A DNA stretch of 17,179 nt from Baffinella frigidus (lineage: Eukaryota; Cryptophyceae; Cryptomonadales; Baffinellaceae), in assembly GCA_026770585.1 (NCBI GenBank), contig MU646312.1, forward strand, positions 867,398 to 884,576. The letters are read 5' to 3'. The notes below the pieces were generated by a model, which was given only the letters and a program-made list of their open reading frames with translations, was not told the origin of the DNA and did no database searches. Each line of letters starts with the position of its first letter. The first letter of the stretch is position 1. The translations under genes and the position numbers were made by a program. Below are positions 15,048-17,179 of this stretch, piece by piece.

Positions 15048-17039
15048 GGTGTGTGAGTGGGGTTTGGGGGTTACGTCCCAAAGCAGTGCTTCGTACAAGG
15101 GTTCAGGGGTTCGGGTTTCGTATGATGGGTTTGGGGTAAGTTTTCGTACCCGAATCCCGAATTTCCGGGGGAATTCGGGATTCGGGATTCGGGTTCAGGG
15201 GTTCGGGCTTCGTATGGTGGGTTTGGGGCTTGGGGTTGGGAGATTACGTCTCCGAAGCAGATGACAGCAGGGAACTTTAGGGTTTAAGTTTTCGTACCCG
15301 AATCCCGAATTTCCCGGGTAATTCGGGATTCGGGATTCGGGATTCGGGATTCGGGATTCGGGATTCGGGATTCGGGATTCGGGATTCGAGATTCGGGATT
15401 CGGGTTTCGGGATTCGGGATTCGGGATGCGGGTTTCGGGTTTCGGGGTTGGGGGTTACGTCTCCGAAGCAGATAACAGCGGGAAACTTCGACAGCTGGTT
15501 GTCGTTGAGGCGCAGCTGCCGAAGATCCGTCAGCCTGCGAATTTCGGGTATCAGATTTCGGATTTCGGGTTTGGGGGTTCGGGTTAGAGTTCAGGGTCAG
15601 GATTTCAGTGTCAGGGTTGGGGTTTCGGTTCCAGGGTCGGGGTTTCGGTTTCAGGGTCCGGATTTCGGGTTTAGGGTTTGATGTTTGGGGGGTTGGGGTT
15701 GCGGTGGGACCTGGTGGTAGAGTGTGGCATATCCATGAGCAAGTTGCCCGAAAGCAGCAGCGTCCGCAGCGACGTCAACTCCCCCAGCACCAATAACTAA
15801 ACAACGGTAAAAAACGACATTTTGTACCGGAACCGTCAACTTTTACCAAGTATTCATTATTTCGCCGGGTAAATTCTCTTGGGCGTGTGAGATGGTCTGA
15901 ATGGGGATAAGGAACCGTGTGGTGGAGTGCGGCATGTCCGTGAGCAAGTTCCCCGAAAGCAGCAGCGTCCGCAGCGACGTTAACTCCCCCAGCACCTTTA
16001 GGGTTCAGGGTTTGGGGGTTGGGGTTTAGGGATTAAGATTTAGGGTTTGGGGTTCAGGGTGTGGGGTTTAGGGTTTGGGGTTTAGGGTTTGGGGTTGAGG
16101 GTTTAGGGTTTGGGGTTTGGGGTTTAGGGTTTAGGGTTTGGGAAGTGAGGTGTTGCGTTAAGTCAGGAGTTGTTTCACCTCATCCTGGCTTCAGGGTGTA
16201 GGGTTTGGGCTGTTTTTAGGGATTGGGGTTTGGGGTTAAGGGTGTTTTTAGGGATTAAAGGTTTCAGGGATTACGGTTTGGGGGTTTTAGGGGTTTTAGG
16301 GATTAGGGTTTGGGGTTTAGGGTGTTTTTAGGGGTTAGGGGTTTTAGGGATTAGGGTTCGGGGATTTTCGGGGTTTTAGGGATTAGGGTTTGGGGTACCT
16401 CATCCAGGGATGCGAGCTTGTTCGCAGAGAGGTCAAGAACGACCAGGTGCGTCCACGGCCCTGGGTGTTTAGGGGTTGGGTTTTAGAGTTTAGGGTGTCG
16501 GTTTGCGCTTAGTTTTTTAGGGTGCAGGGTTTAGGTTTTGGGGTTTAGGGTGTGGGGTTCGTGGTTTATGGTTTTGAGGGTAGGTTGACGGGTTAGATTT
16601 TAGGGTCTAGGGTATAGACCCACGCTCCCCCGGCTCTTCGAGAAGCGCGACCCGCGTCGATGACACCGCTACCTGCTGCGCATTGCCCTTACCCCTCCAC
16701 CCTACACCCCAGACCCTAGACCCTAGACCCTAGACCCTGGACCCTAGACGATAGACCCTAGACCCTAGACCCTAGACCCTAGACCCTAACCCCTCAATCC
16801 TACACCCTAACTAGGGTCGGCATATCAGACTAAGAAGGTAGGGTAGGGCTACGGCGAACCTGCGGCGCAGACAGTTTACACAAGGTCTGCTAGGGCTTAG
16901 GGCTTAGGGGTTAGGGCTTAGGGATTAGGGCTTAGGGTTTAGGGATTAGGGTTTAGGGTTCAGGGGTTAAGGGTTGGAGTGTACCGCCACGCTCTCCCGG
17001 CTCTTCGAGAAGCGCAACCCGCGTCGATGATACCGCTAC
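366..17039 (-). CDS. Leucine-rich repeat protein, LRRC40/SHOC2-like, 20 spliced exons, partial at both ends
   Basis: Joined on the minus strand: 17039-16985, 16460-16399, 15995-15916 (or 15796-15711), 15534-15459, 14355-14290, 13585-13487, 12816-12754, 11811-11689, 11060-10920, 9911-9849, 9690-9643, 8637-8551, 8048-7976, 6855-6776, 5376-5295, 4390-4305, 3466-3395, 2366-2297, 1415-1336, 449-366. Every junction is AG/GT and phase-compatible, giving 530 codons without a stop. The product is a chain of LxxLxLxxNxLxxLPxEI repeats. After exon 9 and across exons 15-16 the chain is capped by GNNF..P...M.GG..AVFAFWRAM and by FDLGITALGVYLRRM; these resemble the GNPF...KGT..VL.YLR segments of LRRC40. 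Such proteins are usually intracellular interaction scaffolds; no kinase, GTPase or membrane domain is visible here. First and last exons lie outside the window. Joining is manual; transcripts would settle it. Confidence 0.85.
1117..1580 (-). pseudogene. Echoes of exon 19
   Basis: 1553-1580 repeats the acceptor and DVRKPPWDK, then breaks into repeat. 1271-1291 repeats the last seven codons (FRGNQIK) with acceptor ccaag and a textbook donor GTAAGT, better than that of the intact exon. 1117-1131 keeps LRG only. Confidence 0.75.
1131..1815. repeat. Telomere-like filler and 20-bp repeats around exon 19
   Basis: TTTAGGG runs with GGGTTCA and GGGTTGA variants at 1131-1330, 1421-1540 and 1597-1685. 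At 1735-1815 a different tandem of about 20 bp (GTCAACTTTTGGTGTTAGC) appears four times. Exon 19 and its echoes are embedded in this filler. Confidence 0.85.
1336..1415 (-). CDS. Exon 19, linker and LRR
   Basis: 80 nt, acceptor cgcag, donor GTTCCT, phase 1 in, phase 0 out. It encodes DVRKPPWDKQRLSSLSSLKL and RGNQIK. It connects LLLG of exon 18 to VIPEEITRL of exon 20 (LKLRGNQIK-VIPEEI), which confirms both neighbours. Confidence 0.87.
1686..2958 (-). pseudogene. Echoes of exon 18 (six copies)
   Basis: 1686-1734 (donor kept, 5' lost), 1906-1952 (donor mutated to GATACC), 2078-2096 (19 nt NLDILLG with both acceptor ctag and donor GTAC), 2551-2611 (acceptor kept, donor lost), 2702-2738 and 2911-2958 (diverged, NFDSLPSLFCS and NFFSLASLFCSMNAI). 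The intact exon lies in the middle. This is the set with the widest range of decay. Confidence 0.8.
2297..2366 (-). CDS. Exon 18, LRR
   Basis: 70 nt, acceptor tcgcag, donor GTACCC, phase 0 in, phase 1 out. It encodes VNFDSLTALSCSMNAVQNLD and LLL plus one base of Gly. The LRR is less canonical (LTALSCSMNAVQNLD) but the phases fit exons 17 and 19. Confidence 0.82.
2380..3175. repeat. Mixed-orientation telomere-like filler
   Basis: Between 2380 and 2900 the heptamer is mostly on the other strand (AAACCCTAA), mixed with exon 18 echoes; from 2960 to 3175 it returns to TTTAGGG, with GGTTTCT four times at 3043-3075. 3250-3365 holds a tandem of GTGCTGACTA.TA units. Confidence 0.75.
3176..3512 (-). 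pseudogene. Echoes of exon 17
   Basis: 3176-3239 repeats MNYLEDLALDKNKISDLEKD and L with donor GTGCGC but lacks the first codons and acceptor; its two base differences are synonymous. 3495-3512 has the acceptor tgcag and VLGM only. The intact exon lies between them. Confidence 0.8.
3395..3466 (-). CDS. Exon 17, LRR
   Basis: 72 nt, acceptor gaaag, donor GTGCGC, phase 0 both sides. It encodes VLSMNYLEDLALDKNKISDL and EKDL, one LRR following exon 16 (INIPRE-VLSMNYLEDLALDKN). Confidence 0.88.
3527..3790. repeat. Two copies of a 150-bp intron unit
   Basis: 3530-3660 and 3697-3815 share gggtttatctttcc, gatgcggtacaac, gcgtcaacttccggagtgaa and gccgc.tt..., each ending at an exon 16 echo. They are intron parts of the exon 16 array. 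Confidence 0.75.
3908..4275. repeat. Two related inverted repeats in the exon 16 array
   Basis: 3908-4028 and 4150-4275 each begin AAAGTCAACC.CCGTACAAA and end TTTGTACGGGAGTTGACTTT, around a shared centre CACTGGAACCCCACGCC. They sit at the same place in consecutive 246-bp units, so they were copied with the exon echoes rather than inserted separately. The motif could be an old fold-back element. Confidence 0.65.
4305..4390 (-). CDS. Exon 16, cap helix and LRR restart
   Basis: 86 nt, acceptor acccag, donor GTGACC, phase 1 in, phase 0 out. It encodes VYLRRMHEANEKSRLALTGM and GLINIPRE. VYLRRMHEAN is the cap helix; SRLALTGMGLINIPRE restarts the LRR pattern as exon 11 does after the first cap. 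Confidence 0.87.
4391..4830. repeat. GGGGTTT satellite
   Basis: Long nearly perfect GGGGTTT heptamer run at 4397-4500 and again at 4620-4760, with TTTATGG and TTTAGGG variants. The GFGVWGLGFGVWG-type plus-strand reading frames here are translations of this satellite, not a gene. Confidence 0.92.
4885..5550. repeat. AATTCATTAGT AT-rich repeats in two orientations
   Basis: ATTCATTAGTA units and variants fill 4885-5040 and 5108-5275. From 5386 to 5550 the same units are inverted (ATTACTAATGA). The reversal happens at the intact exon 15, which lies between the two orientations. Confidence 0.85.
5295..5376 (-). CDS. Exon 15, degenerate LRR and start of second cap
   Basis: 82 nt, acceptor aaacag, donor GTATTC, phase 0 in, phase 1 out. 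It encodes VLRELLYDQKIMTMPSKFIF and DLGITAL. With exon 14 it reads LGFCT-VLRELLYDQ. The end plus exon 16 gives FDLGITALGVYLRRM, similar to the KGTQEVLKYLR cap of LRRC40. Confidence 0.85.
5640..6283. other. Spacer without exons
   Basis: No LRR exon or simple repeat is seen from 5640 to 5907. It is followed by the 275-bp element and then the left end of the 164-bp unit (6190-6283). The part at 5885-5907 already resembles that unit (attaaaactgcgctcgcc). Confidence 0.6.
5915..6189. mobile_element. 275-bp TIR element, copy A
   Basis: Starts TATCCCTTTTCTGCC and ends GCACATGAGGGATA, a short terminal inverted repeat. ATACATT flanks both sides (5908-5914 and 6190-6196), and the flank rebuilds the uninterrupted 164-bp unit seen at 6360-6390, so the site is a genuine insertion. 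The interior is about 90% identical by eye to 10600-10874. No open frame; non-autonomous. Confidence 0.8.
6284..6669 (-). pseudogene. Three 58-nt echoes of exon 14 in a 164-bp tandem array
   Basis: 6612-6669, 6448-6505 and 6284-6341 each hold the last 58 nt of exon 14 (LDIRGNNIRSLPLELGFCT and variants) with the same new acceptor ggtag and the same donor GTAC. The donor ends fall at 6776, 6612, 6448 and 6284: exactly 164 bp apart. The entry phase (2) does not match exon 13, so using one of these would break the frame. Confidence 0.88.
6776..6855 (-). CDS. Exon 14, LRR
   Basis: 80 nt, acceptor accag, donor GTACTT, phase 1 in, phase 0 out. It encodes RMCELRSLDIRGNNIRSLPL and ELGFCT after a Gly split with exon 13, giving PPEIG-RMCELRSLDIRGNN. 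It is the only copy in the array below that has the exon's 5' part. Confidence 0.9.
6900..7090. repeat. TTTAGGG / TTTGGGG filler
   Basis: Strand-consistent G-rich heptamers in the intron between exons 13 and 14. Confidence 0.9.
7129..7885 (-). pseudogene. Echo array of exon 13 (five copies)
   Basis: Copies end at about 7821, 7595, 7407, about 7219 and about 7129, most with a GTAC-type donor (GTATAC at 7129, none clear at 7219). 7821 is nearly full length but lacks an acceptor at the right place and has a G run turning GVLPPE into GAPPPE. 7595 and 7407 carry small deletions that shift frame inside SHNRIG. The two leftmost are more degraded. Spacings are about 155, 226 and 188 bp. The intact exon is the most upstream in transcript order. 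Confidence 0.8.
7976..8048 (-). CDS. Exon 13, LRR
   Basis: 73 nt, acceptor gggcag, donor GTACAC, phase 0 in, phase 1 out. It encodes VAHLHSVRNLNLSHNRIGVL and PPEI plus one base of Gly completed by exon 14. It is a perfect LRR. Confidence 0.9.
8060..8300. repeat. GGGTTTCG filler
   Basis: GGGTTTCGGGTTTTGGG variants fill the intron before the exon 12 echoes. 8382-8520 shows no recognisable feature. Confidence 0.8.
8196..8822 (-). pseudogene. Echoes of exon 12
   Basis: 8774-8822 has the acceptor and VDPNQLGSATWLLKLNL (one codon deleted), then runs into minisatellite. 8326-8381 reads TTWLLELNLASNQMSLSP without the original ends. 8196-8228 keeps about HNQLIRLSP. The intact exon is 8551-8637, inside this span. 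Confidence 0.75.
8551..8637 (-). CDS. Exon 12, LRR
   Basis: 87 nt, acceptor aacag, donor GTTTTG, phase 0 both sides. It encodes VDLPNQLGSMTWLLELNLAH and NQLIRLSSE, following exon 11 to give NTGM-VDLPNQLGSM. Confidence 0.88.
8881..9021. repeat. Imperfect inverted repeat
   Basis: CCACACGGTGGGCTAC at the left pairs with GTAGTCCACCGTGTGG at 9004-9020. The interior holds a perfect palindrome TTGCCTTAAGGCAA. It interrupts the 32-bp minisatellite; it could be another small mobile element, but ends and target duplication are unclear. Confidence 0.45.
9084..9189. mobile_element. Possible small fold-back element within the minisatellite
   Basis: Ends TATCCCTTCAAGTGGCGAG and CTCGCCACTTAAGGGATA form an inverted repeat with one indel and share TATCCCTT with the 275-bp elements. 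It splits a 32-bp minisatellite unit (gacattagttat / tatccagttgctgg). Target duplication is ambiguous. Confidence 0.55.
9226..9840. repeat. Telomere-like and 60-bp higher-order repeats
   Basis: Heptamer variants at 9226-9420. From about 9410 to 9640, four or five units of TTAGTTTATGGTTTGGGG plus GTGAAGGG, ending in a run of 12 G at 9629-9640 next to the donor of exon 11. 9700-9840 is TTTGGGG/TTTAGGG. Confidence 0.8.
9643..9690 (-). CDS. Exon 11, first strand of second LRR block
   Basis: 48 nt, acceptor accag, donor GTCCCC, phase 0 both sides. It encodes VDSKKSRVFDISNTGM. The pattern KSRVFDISNTGM-VDLP with exon 12 is the usual restart of an LRR block after a cap (LDLSxxGLxxLP). Confidence 0.75.
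9849..9911 (-). CDS. Exon 10, LRR-block cap helix
   Basis: 63 nt, acceptor acccag, donor GTCGAC, phase 0 both sides. It encodes GVPANLMRGGDEAVFAFWRA and M. With FRGNNFQ of exon 9 it matches the form GNPFxxPxxxxMKGTxxxLxYLR that closes LRR blocks in LRRC40. No echo of the exon is seen, but the intron starts GTCGACTCC, which repeats the opening of exon 11 (GTTGACTCT). Confidence 0.75.
9920..10090. repeat. TTTAGGG filler upstream of exon 10
   Basis: G-rich heptamers with a TTCAGCTGGTTGTGGGCGAG scrap at 9957-9976 that resembles exon 12-type sequence. 10090-10250 has no feature beyond the exon 9 unit intron. Confidence 0.75.
10600..10874. mobile_element. 275-bp TIR element, copy B
   Basis: Same length and interior as the copy at 5915-6189, with a better terminal repeat: TATCCCTTATCTGC against TATCCCTTATGTGC read from the other end. 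It interrupts an intron stretch (gttgaa.cagta ... tagtaccag) that is uninterrupted at 10158-10185 and 10378-10410. No convincing target duplication is visible. Confidence 0.8.
10920..11060 (-). CDS. Exon 9, two LRRs
   Basis: 141 nt, acceptor cggcag, donor GTACCA, phase 0 both sides. It encodes TELPFHIGRLTCLEELDITN, NKITALPFEIGKLKNLKRPL and FRGNNFQ, the cleanest LRR exon of the gene. With exon 8 it reads LLLGSNRL-TELPFHIGRL, and FRGNNFQ starts the first LRRC40-like cap completed by exon 10. Confidence 0.92.
11165..11688. repeat. GGGTGTA and TTTAGGG filler
   Basis: GGGTGTA heptamers at 11172-11255, an exon 9 echo, then mixed TTTAGGG, GGGTGTA and GGGTGCA to 11684. Confidence 0.88.
11689..11811 (-). 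CDS. Exon 8, two LRRs
   Basis: 123 nt, acceptor ggcag, donor GTAAAC, phase 0 both sides. It encodes DFKDLSGLTELDLTANEIVA, then CPHDLWDCPALVRLLLGSNR and L: two LRRs. The open frame on the opposite strand here is a shadow. Confidence 0.9.
12005..12031. repeat. Short perfect hairpin
   Basis: AAAACCGTGTC and GACACGGTTTT are separated by two bases. It lies in the intron between exons 7 and 8, among GACTTTTG motifs. Function unknown. Confidence 0.7.
12100..12429 (-). pseudogene. Echoes of exon 8 (three copies)
   Basis: 12358-12429 (acceptor acccag) and 12225-12288 (acceptor aacag) repeat the first LRR but diverge after CPHNL and lack the matching donor. 12100-12153 reads TELDLTANEIVQC with both ends degraded. 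Compared with exon 8 the first two show nine and seven synonymous changes against three and two replacements, by hand count. Confidence 0.8.
12430..12960. repeat. Telomere-like filler around exon 7
   Basis: TTTAGGG and GGGTTGA in plus orientation, with inverted CCCTAA patches at 12495-12530 and 12890-12930. Confidence 0.8.
12754..12816 (-). CDS. Exon 7, LRR
   Basis: 63 nt, acceptor actag, donor GTCTGA, phase 0 both sides. It encodes VAMTKLKSLKISHNKLGKLP and a final P, one LRR that continues smoothly from exon 6 (IYKSL-VAMTKLKSLKISHN). Confidence 0.87.
12991..13121. mobile_element. Fold-back MITE, 131 bp, TSD AGAT
   Basis: Ends are a perfect inverted repeat of about 31 bp starting TTATCCGGGAACAAG, continuing imperfectly to the centre. 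The 4-bp AGAT flanks it at 12987-12990 and 13122-13125. The centre GTCACGTCC is shared with the element at 13880-14050. No coding capacity. It lies in the intron between exons 6 and 7. Confidence 0.8.
13277..13800. repeat. TTTAGGG then inverted CCCTCAA satellite
   Basis: 13277-13335 is TTTAGGG. 13665-13795 is a clean run of about 18 CAACCCT heptamers in the opposite orientation, one of the few strand switches in the window. Confidence 0.9.
13487..13585 (-). CDS. Exon 6, LRR
   Basis: 99 nt, acceptor aacag, donor GTCTGG, phase 0 both sides. It encodes VVINHAWGPGAPHP followed by SLTELDLSHNQLAYIYKSL, a clear LRR. This is one of the few exons with no visible echo nearby. Confidence 0.87.
13880..14050. 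mobile_element. Fold-back MITE, 171 bp, TSD AATC
   Basis: Inverted repeat starting TCATCCCGTCAGGTATTTG, about 31 bp perfect, then about 75 bp with few mismatches. AATC flanks both sides (13876-13879 and 14051-14054). The inner part (gaaat.ta.tacac...GTCACGTCC) resembles the element at 12991-13121, so the two look like one family with different ends. Confidence 0.8.
14290..14355 (-). CDS. Exon 5, linker
   Basis: 66 nt, acceptor atgcag, donor GTTGCC, phase 0 both sides. It encodes EGRNVEHRTDVGFDTSSMGV then DQ. It is not an LRR; it joins the exon 4 repeat to the LRR of exon 6. It is chosen as the functional copy because it alone in its set has both splice sites in the right phase. Confidence 0.8.
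14582..14731. mobile_element. Fold-back MITE, 150 bp, TSD GTGC
   Basis: Arms of about 68 bp starting TTATCTCAGAAAACGAG with only a few mismatches around a short loop. GTGC flanks at 14578-14581 and 14732-14735. Each arm holds a smaller palindrome, AAAACGAG..CTCGTTTT. It lies between two echoes of exon 5. Confidence 0.8.
14890..15455. repeat. GGGTTGA and GGGATTC satellites
   Basis: GGGTTGA run at 14976-15048. Then GGGATTC heptamers at 15170-15200 and 15320-15440, about 16 in a row in the second block, each block preceded by an inverted GAATCCCGAAT, so each can fold back. Confidence 0.88.
15075..15274 (-). pseudogene. Echoes of exon 4 (27-nt and 14-nt remnants)
   Basis: 15248-15274 repeats the last nine codons (FPAVICFGD) with donor GTAATC and a new acceptor ctaaag supplied by the telomere-like repeat; its three differences are all synonymous. 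15075-15088 keeps only about 14 nt before donor GTAACC with gaag as acceptor. Between them lies GGGATTCG-type repeat. Confidence 0.75.
15459..15534 (-). CDS. Exon 4, LRR
   Basis: 76 nt, acceptor cgcag, donor GTAACC, phase 2 in, phase 0 out. It encodes LTDLRQLRLNDNQLSKFPAV then ICFGD. Its first G completes CGG or AGG (Arg) from exon 3b or 3a. Two ever-shorter copies of its 3' end lie at 15248-15274 and 15075-15088. Confidence 0.87.
15540..15705. repeat. GGGTTTCGG filler
   Basis: TTTCGGGTTT and TTCAGGGTC variants between exons 3a and 4. 15800-15910 shows a ggtaccgga-like GTCAACTT motif and nothing else. Confidence 0.75.
15711..15796 (-). CDS. Exon 3a, alternative copy of exon 3
   Basis: 86 nt, donor GTCCCA, phase 0 in and phase 2 out, so it can replace exon 3b. 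The acceptor has moved 6 nt upstream (gtttag before TTATTG), adding two in-frame leucines. It differs from 3b by seven synonymous changes and one replacement (Met for Thr). Including both copies would shift the frame, so they would have to be mutually exclusive. Confidence 0.7.
15916..15995 (-). CDS. Exon 3b, LRR (upstream member of a duplicated exon pair)
   Basis: 80 nt, acceptor ctaaag, donor GTTCCT, phase 0 in, phase 2 out. It encodes VLGELTSLRTLLLSGNLLTD followed by MPHSTT and two bases completing an Arg with exon 4. Joined to exon 2 it gives a continuous repeat. A second complete copy (exon 3a) follows in the transcript. Confidence 0.85.
15997..16398. repeat. TTTAGGG / TTTGGGG / TTTTAGGGATT filler
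   Basis: Heptamers to 16140, then units around TTTTTAGGGATTAGGG. It makes the acceptor ctaaag of exon 3b. Confidence 0.85.
16399..16460 (-). CDS. Exon 2, LRR
   Basis: 62 nt between acceptor acccag and donor GTACCC; phase 1 in, phase 0 out. It encodes PWTHLVVLDLSANKLASLDE, a textbook LRR (LxxLDLSxNxLxxL). The acceptor is made by the telomere-like intron repeat. A 6-nt GATGAG flanked by AG and GT at 16178-16183 may be a last scrap of an echo of its end. Confidence 0.85.
16463..16980. repeat. Filler with inverted AGACCCT satellite
   Basis: Plus-orientation filler at 16463-16610 and 16890-16975, with an inverted block of about 13 AGACCCT heptamers at 16710-16790. Confidence 0.85.
16620..16672 (-). 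pseudogene. Echo of exon 1
   Basis: 53 nt with acceptor cagcag and donor GTCTAT. It is nearly identical to 16985-17039 but two bases shorter at the donor, so it leaves phase 2 where exon 2 needs phase 1. Confidence 0.75.
16985..17039 (-). CDS. Exon 1 of the window (N-terminal side, upstream exons outside)
   Basis: 55 nt, acceptor tttcag, donor GTACAC, phase 0 in and phase 1 out. It reads VAVSSTRVALLEEPGERG plus one base. This frame was chosen because all three differences from the second copy at 16620-16672 are synonymous in it (GTA/GTG, GTT/GTC, GGA/GGG). It is not itself a clear LRR; it may be linker before the PWTHLVVLDLS repeat of exon 2. Confidence 0.6.
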
Positions 17040-17042
17040 CTG

Positions 17043-17179
17043 TTTCGGGGTTAGGGTTTGGGGTTTGGGGTTTGGGGTTTGGGGTTTTGGGTTTTTGGTG
17101 AGGGGTGAGGGTTGAGGGGTGAGGGGTGAGGGGTGAGGGGTGAGGGGTGAGGGGTGAGGGGTGAGGGGTGAGGGGTGAG
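17043..17179. repeat. GGGGTTT then GGGGTGA satellite
   Basis: GGGGTTT at 17050-17085, then GGGGTGA repeated about 11 times to the window edge. Confidence 0.92.

Noticed and set aside
15448-15796. Plus-strand frames rich in G-F-R-V
   Set aside because: Same cause: GGGTTTCGG repeats; the minus strand here has exons 3a and 4 with good splice sites.
201-17039. Dscam-like arrays of mutually exclusive exons for all sets
   Set aside because: Most echoes lack one splice site or have the wrong phase; only exon 3 has two usable copies.
201-17039. Assembly artefact as the cause of echoes
   Set aside because: Copies differ by many substitutions, small deletions and separate insertions, so they are not repeated reads of one exon; single-molecule reads would still be the final check.
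17043-17179. Chromosome end (true telomere)
   Set aside because: Repeats are degenerate, vary by intron, and occur between exons throughout; the run here is GGGGTGA, cut only by the window edge.

Overview
Nuclear DNA of a eukaryote, almost certainly a protist. There is no bacterial gene layout: the longest open frames are about 130 codons, and most plus-strand frames are translations of simple repeats. The coding content appears only after splicing the minus strand with GT-AG introns. Intron filler is built from degenerate Arabidopsis-type telomere-like heptamers (TTTAGGG and variants GGGTTCA, GGGTTGA, GGGTTTG, GGGATTCG), which suggests an alga; a prasinophyte-like green alga would fit, but that is recall and not proven here.

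The window holds one minus-strand gene, open at both ends, read from about 17039 down to 366. I could join 20 exons by hand. All 19 junctions agree in reading phase (phases 0, 1 and 2 all occur), giving 1590 nt or 530 codons without a stop, about a tenth of the span. The protein is a string of 22-24-residue leucine-rich repeats (LRRs) of the SHOC2/PIRL/LRRC40 type, roughly one per exon. It is broken twice by a GNPF...G...VL.YLR-like cap followed by a new LRR block, as in LRRC40.

The striking feature is that 16 of the 20 exons are accompanied by one to six extra copies of themselves, which I call exon echoes. Most are truncated at one end and keep only one splice site. In nearly every set only one copy is complete and phase-compatible. 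The main exception is the third exon, which has two usable copies and looks like a mutually exclusive pair. Differences between echoes and intact exons are mostly synonymous. Some sets are regular tandem arrays, for example a 164-bp period at 6284-6855.

Layout, plus-strand order: 1-1135 echoes of exon 20; 1117-1600 exon 19; 1686-2960 exon 18; 3176-3512 exon 17; 3657-4614 exon 16; 4834-5625 exon 15 amid AATTCATTAGT repeats; 5640-6200 spacer with a 275-bp TIR element; 6284-6855 exon 14 array; 7129-8048 exon 13; 8196-8822 exon 12; 8640-9215 a 32-bp minisatellite; 9643-9911 exons 11 and 10; 10260-11333 exon 9 array with the second 275-bp element; 11689-12429 exon 8; 12554-13272 exon 7 plus a fold-back element; 13487-13585 exon 6; 13618-14886 exon 5 plus two fold-back elements; 15075-15534 exon 4; 15711-15995 exon 3a/3b; 16399-16460 exon 2; 16620-17039 exon 1; then simple repeat to the end.

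No tRNA, rRNA, CRISPR array, promoter, start codon, stop codon or polyadenylation signal of this gene could be identified.
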